Shown here: positions 18,357 through 26,191 of the stretch, in pieces | How positions within the stretch are numbered: position 1 is the first letter of the stretch | Layout of the letters: every line of letters begins with the position of its first letter | DNA from: Psychrobacter immobilis | Lineage (GTDB): Bacteria; Pseudomonadota; Gammaproteobacteria; Pseudomonadales; Moraxellaceae | Direction: 5' to 3' | Length of the DNA stretch: 64,000 nucleotides | Assembly: GCF_904846185.1 (NCBI RefSeq) | Contig: NZ_CAJGZQ010000019.1 | Span: forward strand, 1 to 64,000 | The notes under the pieces: generated by a model | The model's input: only the letters and a program-made list of their open reading frames with translations | The model's database searches: none | What the model was told of the DNA's origin: nothing | Made by a program: the position numbers and the translations under genes

Positions 18357-18390
18357 AAAAGGTCTGAACAATTAGTTCAGACCTTTTTGC
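18357..18390. terminator. Bidirectional rho-independent terminator
   Basis: AAAGGTCTGAAC, loop AATTA, GTTCAGACCTTTTT. The stem is 12 perfect base pairs. T tracts on both strands let it serve the plus-strand ATPase gene and the minus-strand receptor gene that converge here. Confidence 0.85.
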
Positions 18391-18418
18391 GTCTTAAAGA
18401 AAATACTGTATCTAAAGA

Positions 18419-20755
18419 TTAGAAATCAAAACTAACATCAAAGACATAAGCACGGCCTGGCTCATTAAAGGTTCGAGCACCCGCATTGGTACCCGTGCCT
18501 TCGCGCTTAATTTGCTTATCAAATAGATTTTTAATCCCTGCGCCAACAGTAATACCGTCCGTCAAGTTATAGCGCGTGCTGATATTTGCCAGCGCATAAG
18601 GCTTACGGTCAAGATTTAAGGTGGTGAGTTCATCACCAGTAGTGACCGAAACTTCTGGCGCTTCAATACGGCCATAATAGCTGACGCCTAAGTCGGCATT
18701 CCAGCGAGGGGTAATGTCCCAGTTAACATTGGAGTTGACAGTAAATTTAGGAATTAGCGATAGCGGCTCACCCGTATCTTTACGTTCTGAACGCAGATTT
18801 CCCGTAACGTTGGTGTACCAAGAGAGTGCGTCAGTCACTGGAACTGTGACAAAGCCTTCAAGACCTTCAATAATGGCTTCCCCTTGGTTTTCCCATTGGA
18901 AAATAGAGCGGTTCGTTGCACCATCGACTGCCACCCTGTCTACACCTGCACCAATACGGTTATCATAGGCGTTATGATAATAAGTCAATCCAGCATTCAC
19001 TCCTGTACCATCATCATAAGTAAAAGTCAGCTCTTTGTTCCAAGAAGTTTCATGCTCAAGATCAGGATTTCCCAATACTTGACAGCCTCTTTGATCTTCA
19101 GGAACCCAAGAAGGACAGCCATTGCCTCTAGTGTAGTAAATATAGTTAGAGTCTAATAAATAGAGGTCAGGCGCCTTAAAGGCACGGCTTACACCTGTTT
19201 TTAATGACCAGTTAGGGCTAAAGTCCCAAGTAGTATTTATACTAGGCGACCAATTACTACCAGCTTCGCTGTGGTAATCAAAACGTAGCCCTGGGGTCAC
19301 GTACCAATCTGGAGTAATTTGGTAGTTATCTTCTACATAAGCACCGACAAGATAGGCATCTGATTTTGGATCGCGCTTAGCAGGATCGGTTTCGACATCA
19401 CCGAAGTCAAAACCATCATCAAAGGTTAAGTCAGACACTAAAGGATTGGTCAGTTTTTCACCGCGGAATTCAGCTCCTGCAGTCAAAGTATGACGGTCAA
19501 AAAATACATCCCATTCTGATTTGGCGTTTAGTGTGTCATAGGTTGCTTTGTTCCATTGATAATCCTCTCCTTCGACAGGCGGTTTAATTTGACCTTCACC
19601 GCCACCCGCGGTACCCTCTGCCAAACGCTCATTATTAGTACGGCTAAACTCTAAGTAGCTGTTGCTACGAGTATTATCATAGTCACCGCGGTGCGTGATG
19701 GCAGCACCATAGCGTCGCATCTTATTGGTAGATTCTCCAGCTAAGGTTTCGACCAAATCATTATTGATATTTTGAAATTGTGAGTCGCCCGCCCAGCGAT
19801 TATCCTGGGTACTATAGTTGACTTCAAAACCTACCGTGTTCATCGCATCCATAGCGTATTCAAAAAGCTGGCGGACATCTATATTTTCGACACCCTCAAC
19901 CCCAGCTGCAATAGAAGCTGCTGGTCCGTCACGCCCATCAACAATTTGGGCGTCTTCGGCATTGATATAAGGGTCATCACCTTCACTGTCGTGGTAGCCA
20001 AGCGTGGTACGGAAGGACAGCTTGTCGCTTAAAGAGCCAGCCATATTGATATTGGTGCGCCAGTCTTTACCTTCCAAGTCACTTTCTGGGGACTCATAGT
20101 GACCGGTGACCGAAAACTCTTTTTTAGTAGGCGCTTTGGTGATGATGTTGACTACCCCGCCCATACTACCAGAACCATAGCGAGCCGCGGCTGGACCACG
20201 CAATACTTCGATTCGTTCAATAGCGCTCGGCGGCACCCATTGCGAGTCTCCACGGGTATCTTGCTCGCTAGCCCTACCAGGGCGAACGGCATTGCGAGAA
20301 GTAACAGGACGGCCGTCGATTAAAATCAGCGTGTTATTCGGGCCCATACCACGTAGATCAATCTGGCGCTGGTTACCACGCTGACCAGAAGTTGAGGAGC
20401 CAGATAGGTTCACCCCAGGCATTTTGCGCACGATCTCTGCAATATCATTGGAAACAGAAGCTTTTTTGATAGCCTCTTCACTAATCACTGAAAGCCCAGC
20501 TGCTTGTTCGAGCTCCTCTCTTGCCGCCTTAACAACAATGGTATCTAGCTCAACAGAAGGCATTGCCTGCTGTTCATCAATTTCTTGCGCTGCTATTTGT
20601 GGTACGTTACGGCTATCTATCTCAGCAGCGAATGCAGTTGTACTCAAAATAGAGGCGATAGCAATGCCAAGCAAAGCTTTGCCAGTCGCTAAGCGTAACG
20701 GCTTTGGTAGGTAAAGAGCATTTATAGAAGCAGAAGAAATTGGTAATGTTGGCAT
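18419..20755 (-). CDS. fepA: Catecholate siderophore TonB-dependent receptor, FepA/PfeA/PirA type
   Basis: 778 residues, full length for the family. The signal peptide ends at about 44 (STTAFAA) and the TonB-box region is VELDTIVVKA near 70. The plug carries the FepA hallmarks GQRGNQRQIDLRGMGPNNTL, ILIDGRPVTSRNAVR, DTRGDSQWVPPSAIERIEV and LRGPAAARYGSGSMGGVVNI. The rest is a 22-strand barrel with FKAPDLYLLDSNY and a terminal phenylalanine (VFDVSFDF). Relatives import ferric enterobactin and similar catecholates across the outer membrane using TonB energy. A palindromic Fur site lies about 240 bp upstream. It is the only intact receptor in the locus. The exact ligand is inferred. Confidence 0.88.
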   Translation of the reverse strand: MPTLPISSASINALYLPKPLRLATGKALLGIAIASILSTTAFAAEIDSRNVPQIAAQEIDEQQAMPSVELDTIVVKAAREELEQAAGLSVISEEAIKKASVSNDIAEIVRKMPGVNLSGSSTSGQRGNQRQIDLRGMGPNNTLILIDGRPVTSRNAVRPGRASEQDTRGDSQWVPPSAIERIEVLRGPAAARYGSGSMGGVVNIITKAPTKKEFSVTGHYESPESDLEGKDWRTNINMAGSLSDKLSFRTTLGYHDSEGDDPYINAEDAQIVDGRDGPAASIAAGVEGVENIDVRQLFEYAMDAMNTVGFEVNYSTQDNRWAGDSQFQNINNDLVETLAGESTNKMRRYGAAITHRGDYDNTRSNSYLEFSRTNNERLAEGTAGGGEGQIKPPVEGEDYQWNKATYDTLNAKSEWDVFFDRHTLTAGAEFRGEKLTNPLVSDLTFDDGFDFGDVETDPAKRDPKSDAYLVGAYVEDNYQITPDWYVTPGLRFDYHSEAGSNWSPSINTTWDFSPNWSLKTGVSRAFKAPDLYLLDSNYIYYTRGNGCPSWVPEDQRGCQVLGNPDLEHETSWNKELTFTYDDGTGVNAGLTYYHNAYDNRIGAGVDRVAVDGATNRSIFQWENQGEAIIEGLEGFVTVPVTDALSWYTNVTGNLRSERKDTGEPLSLIPKFTVNSNVNWDITPRWNADLGVSYYGRIEAPEVSVTTGDELTTLNLDRKPYALANISTRYNLTDGITVGAGIKNLFDKQIKREGTGTNAGARTFNEPGRAYVFDVSFDF

Positions 20756-20986
20756 AGATGAAAATCCTAGAAATATTTAGTGTTTACCAATACTTTGCAA
20801 ATTTTCTGATAGAGCAGATTCGCTATAACATTATGGGTAAGCACTAGAAAAGCATGCAAAAGTGGTTATTTTTTAATGTTATAACAACAGAATAAATGAA
20901 GCATTGATATCGATAAGACCTTGAAAATAGAGCACGCAAAGAACTGATCGATGCTTATTAATAAAGAGTGCACACTTTAGCAACAT

Positions 20987-21047
20987 TATAAAAATAATGC
21001 AAATACTAATGATAATAGTTATCATTAGTATTTGCATTATTTTTATA
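20987..21047. promoter_or_regulatory. 61-bp perfect palindrome centred on a Fur box
   Basis: Two 29-bp arms are exact reverse complements around the 3-bp spacer TAG at 21016-21018. The left arm is 20987-21015 and the right arm 21019-21047. The centre, AATGATAATAGTTATCATT, is a Fur-like site. The palindrome lies upstream of the fepA-like gene. It is far longer than a Fur footprint needs. Confidence 0.85.
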
Positions 21048-21232
21048 TATACTAAGGCAGTTAACCACTACACCTATCTTCATATCATGTAGCTAAAGTT
21101 TCCCAAATTGAGGTCTACGGATTTGACGGGATAGGTCACTTGTCACGCCTCTTCTATATTTCTAAAACGCGTATTTCTTAAATAAGAAGTGGAGATTTTT
21201 TTTGTCTAATTTTCTAGAATTATAGTCATACT

Positions 21233-21295
21233 TAGGTCGTGTCCTCAATTCAATCGATAGTTATCTAAATGGGTTAAAAATGAGGACACGCCCTA
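21233..21295. repeat. MITE-like element, short form A
   Basis: A 63-bp copy bounded by TA. It has the left end GGTCGTGTCCTCAATTCAA, about 30 bp of the left interior (as in copy D at 58.2 kb), then directly the right end TGAGGACACGCCC. It looks like an internal-deletion derivative of the 174-bp form. Confidence 0.75.
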
Positions 21296-21419
21296 GTATT
21301 CGTAAGTTTACATCGCATCTACATAATTAAGAGTAATAAGCGTTCTGTTGAAATATATAACGCTAAAATCAACCAGACTAAGGTGCTTGATTTTTTAGGT
21401 ATCAAAAGTTTTTAGGCAT

Positions 21420-21443
21420 GAAAAAGCCAAGACAAGCTTGGCT
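21420..21443 (-). terminator. Terminator of the NADAR-gene transcript
   Basis: Read on the minus strand: AGCCAAG, loop CTTGT, CTTGGCTTTTT. The stem is 7 bp followed by five T, 80 bases past the stop of the NADAR-like gene. Confidence 0.65.
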
Positions 21444-21523
21444 ATTCTCATATATCATAAAGTCACTTGATTAGCATAAGTTTATCTTGATAATTTTTAC
21501 TGCATAAATTACCGCTTTAACGA

Positions 21524-22258
21524 TCAAACCCAACCCGCTTCCAAAAGCTGCTCAGTATTACTTATTTTGAATTCATGATATAGATTAAAAAATACTGCGG
21601 GGTCTTCAATGTTATCGAGCAACTCGCGTTTATTGAGCGCCACAAACATCGCCAGTGCATAAGCCGCACAATGGATAGACTTTTTAGGATTGAACTCACG
21701 ATCCGTAAAGGCTTGATATTGCATAACCTCTTCATGCAAATGCGGGTTTTGCTTTAGGGCATTCACATAGAGCCAATCATAAAATGTGGTCAATGGCTCT
21801 ACGCTCCACTCCATGCCAAAATAATTATAGCCAATCAGTTCACCCGAGGTCATTAAGCGCTCGTCCTTTCTGGCTTGTCTTGGCGGCGCACTTAACAAGT
21901 CAGTATAGGGACCACCATCCTCAAAAACCATACTGCTTTGAAAGGCATTTTCGACACTGTACTGCTGCCCATCTTGTTCATTTGTTAGCTTCAAGCTCAA
22001 TGGACTCAGCGGAAAACTCAATTTATTGCCAGACTTGCTCGATAGCTCAAGGACATGACTAAACCCATACTTTTTGCGAATGACTTGATGCATATCATTG
22101 ATGGATTTTTTCTTTTGGCGACTGGCAAACCCCACATGCCGCTCAAACCTAACCATGTCTGTTTTTACCAGATTGTCACTGTTGGTTCTCGGCATAAATA
22201 CGGGTCTGTGTTCTACAATATCTTGTCTTTGATCCACAGAATTCTGTGTTTGTTGCAT
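21524..22258 (-). CDS. DarT1-associated NADAR-type antitoxin-like protein (orphan)
   Basis: 244 residues. After a polar N-terminal tail the sequence from residue 18 (RPVFMPRTNSDNLVKTDMVRF, then FERHVGFASRQKKKSINDMH) and the core SVENAFQSSMVFEDGGPYTD, GYNYFGMEWSVEPLTTFYDW and DREFNPKKSIHCAAYALAMF match, from memory, the NADAR-related family found beside DarT1 toxins. Those proteins remove ADP-ribose from guanine bases in DNA that DarT1 modifies. The diagnostic VENAFQ and GPYTDLL segments are present. No DarT-like gene (DUF4433, HxT/Glu ADP-ribosyltransferase) is visible nearby, so it is either an orphan antitoxin or has another role. It is last of three minus-strand genes behind the structured leader. 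Confidence 0.6.
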   Translation of the reverse strand: MQQTQNSVDQRQDIVEHRPVFMPRTNSDNLVKTDMVRFERHVGFASRQKKKSINDMHQVIRKKYGFSHVLELSSKSGNKLSFPLSPLSLKLTNEQDGQQYSVENAFQSSMVFEDGGPYTDLLSAPPRQARKDERLMTSGELIGYNYFGMEWSVEPLTTFYDWLYVNALKQNPHLHEEVMQYQAFTDREFNPKKSIHCAAYALAMFVALNKRELLDNIEDPAVFFNLYHEFKISNTEQLLEAGWV

Positions 22259-22376
22259 AGCAATGTGCCTTATATCAATAGTCTTTTATAACTGGTATAA
22301 ATGTTCTTATATAACTGCTCTCATAAAAACTGACATTAAAACGTATTGTCCTGACATCAATTTTACGGATAGCTGC

Positions 22377-23090
22377 CTACTCAGCCGCATCTAATAACTT
22401 GTTAAGCGCCTCTACCATGGCATCATCTATGATACTGTCTTCCACATAGCTTATTACTTCGTCTATGGTGGTCAAATCCATTTCCCGAATACCCAAACTG
22501 GCTAGCTGCTCATTGATCGAGTCTAAACTGTCATTATCTTCAGTGTCGTCTAATAGATTTTCTTCGAAGCGTCCTCTAACGAACCAGTACATTTTTTCTA
22601 GCACGGTTTCTTTTTTGGTTAAAGTAGAATAACCGTCACCATAAATGAATAGATTAAAATGATAAGGAATTTCTACATCGTTAATAAAAAAGGTACGCTT
22701 GCAGTCTAATGTATAAGCTTGAATCTCTTTGTCTTCTGCATCTTTGTCGTTTTTATTGTCTTCATCATATTCAATCGCTTCTTTTACCAACTCCCCTAGA
22801 ATTTCATAGCGTCCTGTTTTGACCTTATGATTGTAAATGATAGCGGACTCTGCGATTGCGTCAAAAATAATGGCGCTGACGTCTAACGTATGATCGTCAA
22901 TATCATAGAAACTTTTTAGCGCGGGTAAAAACTCGGTCAGCTTTTCTTCAGGTACTGGTATCAAAAACTGCTGCTCATATATTTTAATCATGTCTTCAGG
23001 CGCATAAGTGTTGGCAGTATCGGTCTCGTTTCTACCAGTCGGCTGTAAAGGTAAAAAATTATACGGGTTATAAGGATTATTATCGGTCAT
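22377..23090 (-). CDS. Unknown acidic protein
   Basis: 237 residues, strongly acidic, with many Asp/Glu throughout (for example YDEDNKNDKDAEDKEIQAYT near residue 112). A low-complexity N terminus rich in Asn, Pro and Tyr (NNPYNPYNFLPLQP) comes first. The middle (RTFFINDVEIPYHFNLFIYG) looks like a beta-hairpin region, and the C-terminal 50 residues are helical and acidic. I do not recognise a family. It has no signal peptide or membrane segment. It lies 75 bp after the leader-controlled gene and 119 bp before the NADAR gene on the same strand, so co-transcription is likely. The acidity could suit a DNA-mimic or inhibitor, which is speculation. Confidence 0.55.
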   Translation of the reverse strand: MTDNNPYNPYNFLPLQPTGRNETDTANTYAPEDMIKIYEQQFLIPVPEEKLTEFLPALKSFYDIDDHTLDVSAIIFDAIAESAIIYNHKVKTGRYEILGELVKEAIEYDEDNKNDKDAEDKEIQAYTLDCKRTFFINDVEIPYHFNLFIYGDGYSTLTKKETVLEKMYWFVRGRFEENLLDDTEDNDSLDSINEQLASLGIREMDLTTIDEVISYVEDSIIDDAMVEALNKLLDAAE

Positions 23091-23164
23091 TGGGGACGGC
23101 CTTTTTATTTGGGTATGCTGTGTTAAATGTTAATGCTACCAATTGATGAGTGATGTATCACATC

Positions 23165-23806
23165 CTACTCACACTGCGGCAGATCATACTCGATGCTATC
23201 AACCATCTCATGACGCTGTTCAATGATAAGTTGATAACCGTTAATCACGCCATTATACGGCAAGTGACCGTTATATTCTGCATAATGCGCAGCCAGACAT
23301 TGTTGAATCACCAACTCACGCTTTGCCGCATTCATTTTGGCAATATTTTGCGGTAAATACGCAACAGCTTTACTGCTAGCCACGCCGCGCGACATCCAGT
23401 TAGCGCCCTCACTCCATGTAAAGTCGATGACCGCTCGCAATTGATATTGCGGTAGCGGATAAGGATAATGCGCCAAGTCATATTGAATTTGCGCAATATC
23501 CTCTGCAAAGGTGTCGTACTTTATATCGAGCACGGATAATAGTGCTTTTAAGAATTCATGAGCAGTAAAGTAGCTATCAATATCTGTCGCATTAAGTCCT
23601 AGTATGTCGCTAGACAATACATGGCGCAGACGATCACAGGCGGATATGATGTGTTTTGGCGGATAACCCATGGCTTGGACAATATCTTGCGAACGTCGTT
23701 CACATTTCTCTATTTGGCTAACCGCCTCTTTTGCCAAAGGATGCCGCGGCGTATAACGATGAGTATATTTGCAAGGCGTGAGATTTTGGCTATTGATATG
23801 AGACAT
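23165..23806 (-). CDS. Unknown conserved protein with HTH-like region, copy 1
   Basis: 213 residues from the ATG at 23806 (MSHINSQNLT), 6 bases behind AGGAG. A longer frame from 23872 would translate the leader and is not conserved at the second locus. Residues 15-105 (RHPLAKEAVSQIEKCERRSQ, DIVQAMGYPPKHIISACDRL, RHVLSSDILGLNATDIDSYF, AHEFLKALLSVLDIKYDTF) are clearly homologous to the protein at 48.5 kb. The DIVxAMGYPxKH...ACxRLRHVLS pattern suggests a helix-turn-helix, but I cannot name a family. The C-terminal half (about 110-213) is much shorter in the copy, so the N-terminal domain is the conserved unit. Both copies follow the same structured leader. Confidence 0.6.
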   Translation of the reverse strand: MSHINSQNLTPCKYTHRYTPRHPLAKEAVSQIEKCERRSQDIVQAMGYPPKHIISACDRLRHVLSSDILGLNATDIDSYFTAHEFLKALLSVLDIKYDTFAEDIAQIQYDLAHYPYPLPQYQLRAVIDFTWSEGANWMSRGVASSKAVAYLPQNIAKMNAAKRELVIQQCLAAHYAEYNGHLPYNGVINGYQLIIEQRHEMVDSIEYDLPQCE

Positions 23807-23995
23807 CAGTGACTCCTGAACTCCGACAACAATAAATAAAATAAGCCCAAATAGGCAAGTCAAATCAGGCATGGATAGCCTTGTCGGAGTACAGGCTCAT
23901 GCGCTTTACCAGAGTGGTTTTATATCGTGCTGGAAGTTGCAATGTTTGCTAAGTGATTATTAAAAAACTTGGCAAACCGTTAAACCCACGATAGT
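23807..23995 (-). ncRNA. Conserved structured 5' leader, copy 1
   Basis: On the minus strand this begins TATCGTGGGTTTAAC (23979-23993) and closes with GCAACTTCCAGCACGATA: TATCGTG (23987-23993) pairs with CACGATA (23923-23929). Within it GTTTGC pairs with GCAAAC. Then comes CTGGTAAAGCGC and an 11-codon ORF MSLYSDKAIHA. CCTGTACTCCGACA (23882-23895) pairs over about 54 nt with TGTCGGAGTTCAGG (23815-23828), one mismatch, touching the ribosome site. A small GCCT-ATTT-GGGC hairpin lies in the loop. The same blocks occur before the paralogue at 48.9 kb. I know no named RNA family with this pattern. Confidence 0.65.
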
Positions 23996-24008
23996 TTTTT
24001 AGTTCTTT

Positions 24009-24038
24009 ATAATAGTAATTAATAAGGCCTTACTGCAA
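24009..24038 (-). promoter_or_regulatory. Promoter of the leader-gene transcript
   Basis: On the minus strand TTGCAG (-35, 24033-24038) and TATTAT (-10, 24009-24014) are 18 bp apart. They place the start of transcription just before the TATCGTG stem of the leader and only about 13 bp past the stop codon of the upstream hydrolase gene. Confidence 0.5.
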
Positions 24039-24050
24039 GGCTGATGGTAT

Positions 24051-24635
24051 TTAATCTTCCTCATGGTATGTCGCGTCATCCATCCAGACAATGGGGTCTT
24101 CGCACAGATGAACCAAGTGATACCAAATATCTTCGCTACGGGCAATACGGTGATGACCACGCTCAAAATACTCCACTTCCCAGCTATCAGGTAAGTTGAC
24201 GAGCGTACGTCTGGCAACGGCCACATCTAAGCATTCATCATCAACCTCAACCATGACTCTTACCATCTCAGTATTCGAGGTCGGAAATGACAGTTTCATA
24301 TCAGCCACGTCTGGTATGCGATCGGCTAAAACCTCATTGGGATAAATGCAAGGCGCTATTAATAGCGCACGCAAATTGTATTTATGGGCGAAATAATTGG
24401 CGAACCAGCCACCAAGTGAATGCCCTGCCAAGACGACTCGCGGATACTGCTTCATTTTTTCTAAAACTAATGCCTCATAAATATCAAAAATCTCGTTGAA
24501 ATTTTCTCGATAATTAACGGTTTGGCAATATTTGGGCTCACGGCTAATACAAGTATATTTAGTGGTTTCATTGCTTGAATCAAGACCGTGAAAGAACAGT
24601 AAAAACATGTCGTTATTTTCAATAGGAAACATCAT
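24051..24635 (-). CDS. YqiA/YcfP-like alpha/beta hydrolase
   Basis: 194 residues. Near the start is the oxyanion segment FLLFFHGLDSS, then the nucleophile elbow GHSLGGWFANYFA (Ser about residue 74), the acid in EVDDECLDV near 130 and the histidine in ERGHHRI near 158, a complete triad. Size and spacing fit the UPF0227 YqiA/YcfP group, small cytoplasmic esterases of unknown natural substrate. A strong ribosome site (AAGGAGAG) precedes the ATG. It follows the gene at 24.66 kb by 24 bp, so the two form one operon. Confidence 0.75.
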   Translation of the reverse strand: MMFPIENNDMFLLFFHGLDSSNETTKYTCISREPKYCQTVNYRENFNEIFDIYEALVLEKMKQYPRVVLAGHSLGGWFANYFAHKYNLRALLIAPCIYPNEVLADRIPDVADMKLSFPTSNTEMVRVMVEVDDECLDVAVARRTLVNLPDSWEVEYFERGHHRIARSEDIWYHLVHLCEDPIVWMDDATYHEED

Positions 24636-24659
24636 TGTGCTCTCCTTTTAAGGATTTTT

Positions 24660-25547
24660 TTATTTATTAGCATTACTTTTATACTTCAACCATAGACCAT
24701 AAATGTGCTCAGCGACATCCATAGGAATCCTCGTATATCCAGCACCAAATGACACGTCATAGACCGTAGTCATCATCGCGAGAACCTCATCGGCACTATC
24801 AGCGCTCTCCTTGATTAGCCTGTTAGCGATTTGCTCTGCCTCACTGCTGTACTCATCCCAAGTATCATTGTAATAACATCCCACAATACCAAAGTCATAG
24901 CGATAGATCATATCGGTGATAGACCTCATCAAGCTTGCACTCGCCTTATCATAATGATTGATCCACTCTTGGTATAACTGCTGACGTATGGGCAATACAC
25001 AAGGTAAAATAGGACGATCTTTGGGATCATTCAATTTATCGGCACTCACAACAGATAAGGGTTTGGCGCCACCTTCCCATAGCAAGGGACAAGACGAAAA
25101 CATACCTTTTTCGCACACATTCAAACGCCATATTCCCCACATCTCCTTGCTAGCACGACTCATGGTATAGACAATAATCTGATTGAGATAATCACTATCA
25201 TAGATGATATGTTGACGATCAATTCTCACGCCTTGCTTGGGCAATACATCAGTATAAGTGAGGGATATGTCACGTTCACTTGGTTCGGCAGCAACCACTA
25301 CCTCAGGACAATCTAAATCTCTCTTCATCAGCTCATAGGGAGCAACAAAGCTCAATGTCTCATCGCTATTATTCACAAAGTAGATATCATCTTCATAGTT
25401 ATTGATAGACTCGTTATGCAGATAAAACAGCGGTATCTTTGGTTTATTTTGTACCTTATCTTGAATGGATTTAGGCAGTTTTGATCCACTTGACCAATTT
25501 AAATTATCGATACGTTTTTGCTCAAAAGTGTTAGTTGTGTTTGTCAT
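24660..25547 (-). CDS. Unknown protein, first gene of the hydrolase operon
   Basis: 295 residues with no signal peptide or membrane helix and no family I can name. It contains a beta-rich N-terminal half (IPLFYLHNESINNYEDDIYF, NNSDETLSFVAPYELMKRDL), a middle with QIIVYTMSRASKEMWGIWRL and two cysteines near CEKGMFSSC, and a helical C-terminal third (SDSADEVLAMM-like, ending AEHIYGLWLKYKSNANK). An aggrecan-like label is not justified. It is transcribed with the YqiA-like hydrolase after it. Confidence 0.5.
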   Translation of the reverse strand: MTNTTNTFEQKRIDNLNWSSGSKLPKSIQDKVQNKPKIPLFYLHNESINNYEDDIYFVNNSDETLSFVAPYELMKRDLDCPEVVVAAEPSERDISLTYTDVLPKQGVRIDRQHIIYDSDYLNQIIVYTMSRASKEMWGIWRLNVCEKGMFSSCPLLWEGGAKPLSVVSADKLNDPKDRPILPCVLPIRQQLYQEWINHYDKASASLMRSITDMIYRYDFGIVGCYYNDTWDEYSSEAEQIANRLIKESADSADEVLAMMTTVYDVSFGAGYTRIPMDVAEHIYGLWLKYKSNANK

Positions 25548-26191
25548 AATATTGTCCTTACTTTTTAATTTATTTTAAATATCAGTAGCTTGTAGTATTT
25601 TTAATTTTGTGTGATTCTCAGATCAAATTTAAGTCAGCCGAGCTTGTCCGCCGCTTTTAGAGCAACGTTAAAAAGTAAAATGAGTGTTTCAATGATGATT
25701 TTAGAAGTTATTTAAACTTATTTTTAACAATATGAAATCTGTGCCATCATCGATATGACAGCTATAATTTATGAGTAGATTGGTTTTAGTTAATTAGAAA
25801 AATAATGATTAATGCCAGCCAGAGTATTGATAATTAACAGCAACAGCGAAGTTATAGGGTGAAGCGTTGCGCCTCGAGGATTAACTCTATGTTGCTGTTT
25901 TCCTGACTGAATAACGTCCTAACTCAGTAACTATAATATAAAAACTGAGAAAAATAAAGCGTCTAATTAAAGCGGGCGACAACTGCTGTCGCTCAGCAGT
26001 ATCCAATACTTAAGTTAAAAACATAATTTGGATTGAAGCATAGTATAACTTGACCACTAAAGCGCTTATATTAAAAACCGTTCAAAATTATAACCTACTA
26101 GAATATATAGGCGAGATTATAAATTTTATAGATAGTGCACCCGCAATAAATAGACGACCCTTTAAAACTCACTATTATTGACCGCTTAATA
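25548..26191. other. 644-bp intergenic region with one large hairpin
   Basis: No coding signal was seen. At 25836-25899 AACAGCAACA pairs with TGTTGCTGTT. Nested pairing AGTTA/TAACT (25850-25854 with 25882-25886) and GAAGCG/CGCCTC forms a rod-like hairpin followed by T residues on the plus strand. It might be a small RNA or a terminator-like structure. GCGAC...GTCGC pairing near 25975-25995 forms a second, smaller hairpin. Confidence 0.4.

Noticed and set aside
21301..21419. Possible transposase remnant after the short MITE copy
   Set aside because: Only a few residues of basic character could be read in any frame; not enough to support a name.
23807..23872. Longer frame giving the 23-kb protein 22 extra N-terminal residues from an ATG at 23872
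   Set aside because: The corresponding bases at the second locus are read in another frame, while the ATG at 23806 has a good ribosome site and matching MSHI starts at both loci.
23900..23920. CTGGTAAAGCGCATGAG on the minus strand resembles a tRNA D-arm (GGTAGAGCGC)
   Set aside because: No anticodon stem of the right length, no T-arm motif and no acceptor pairing follow, so it is not a tRNA.
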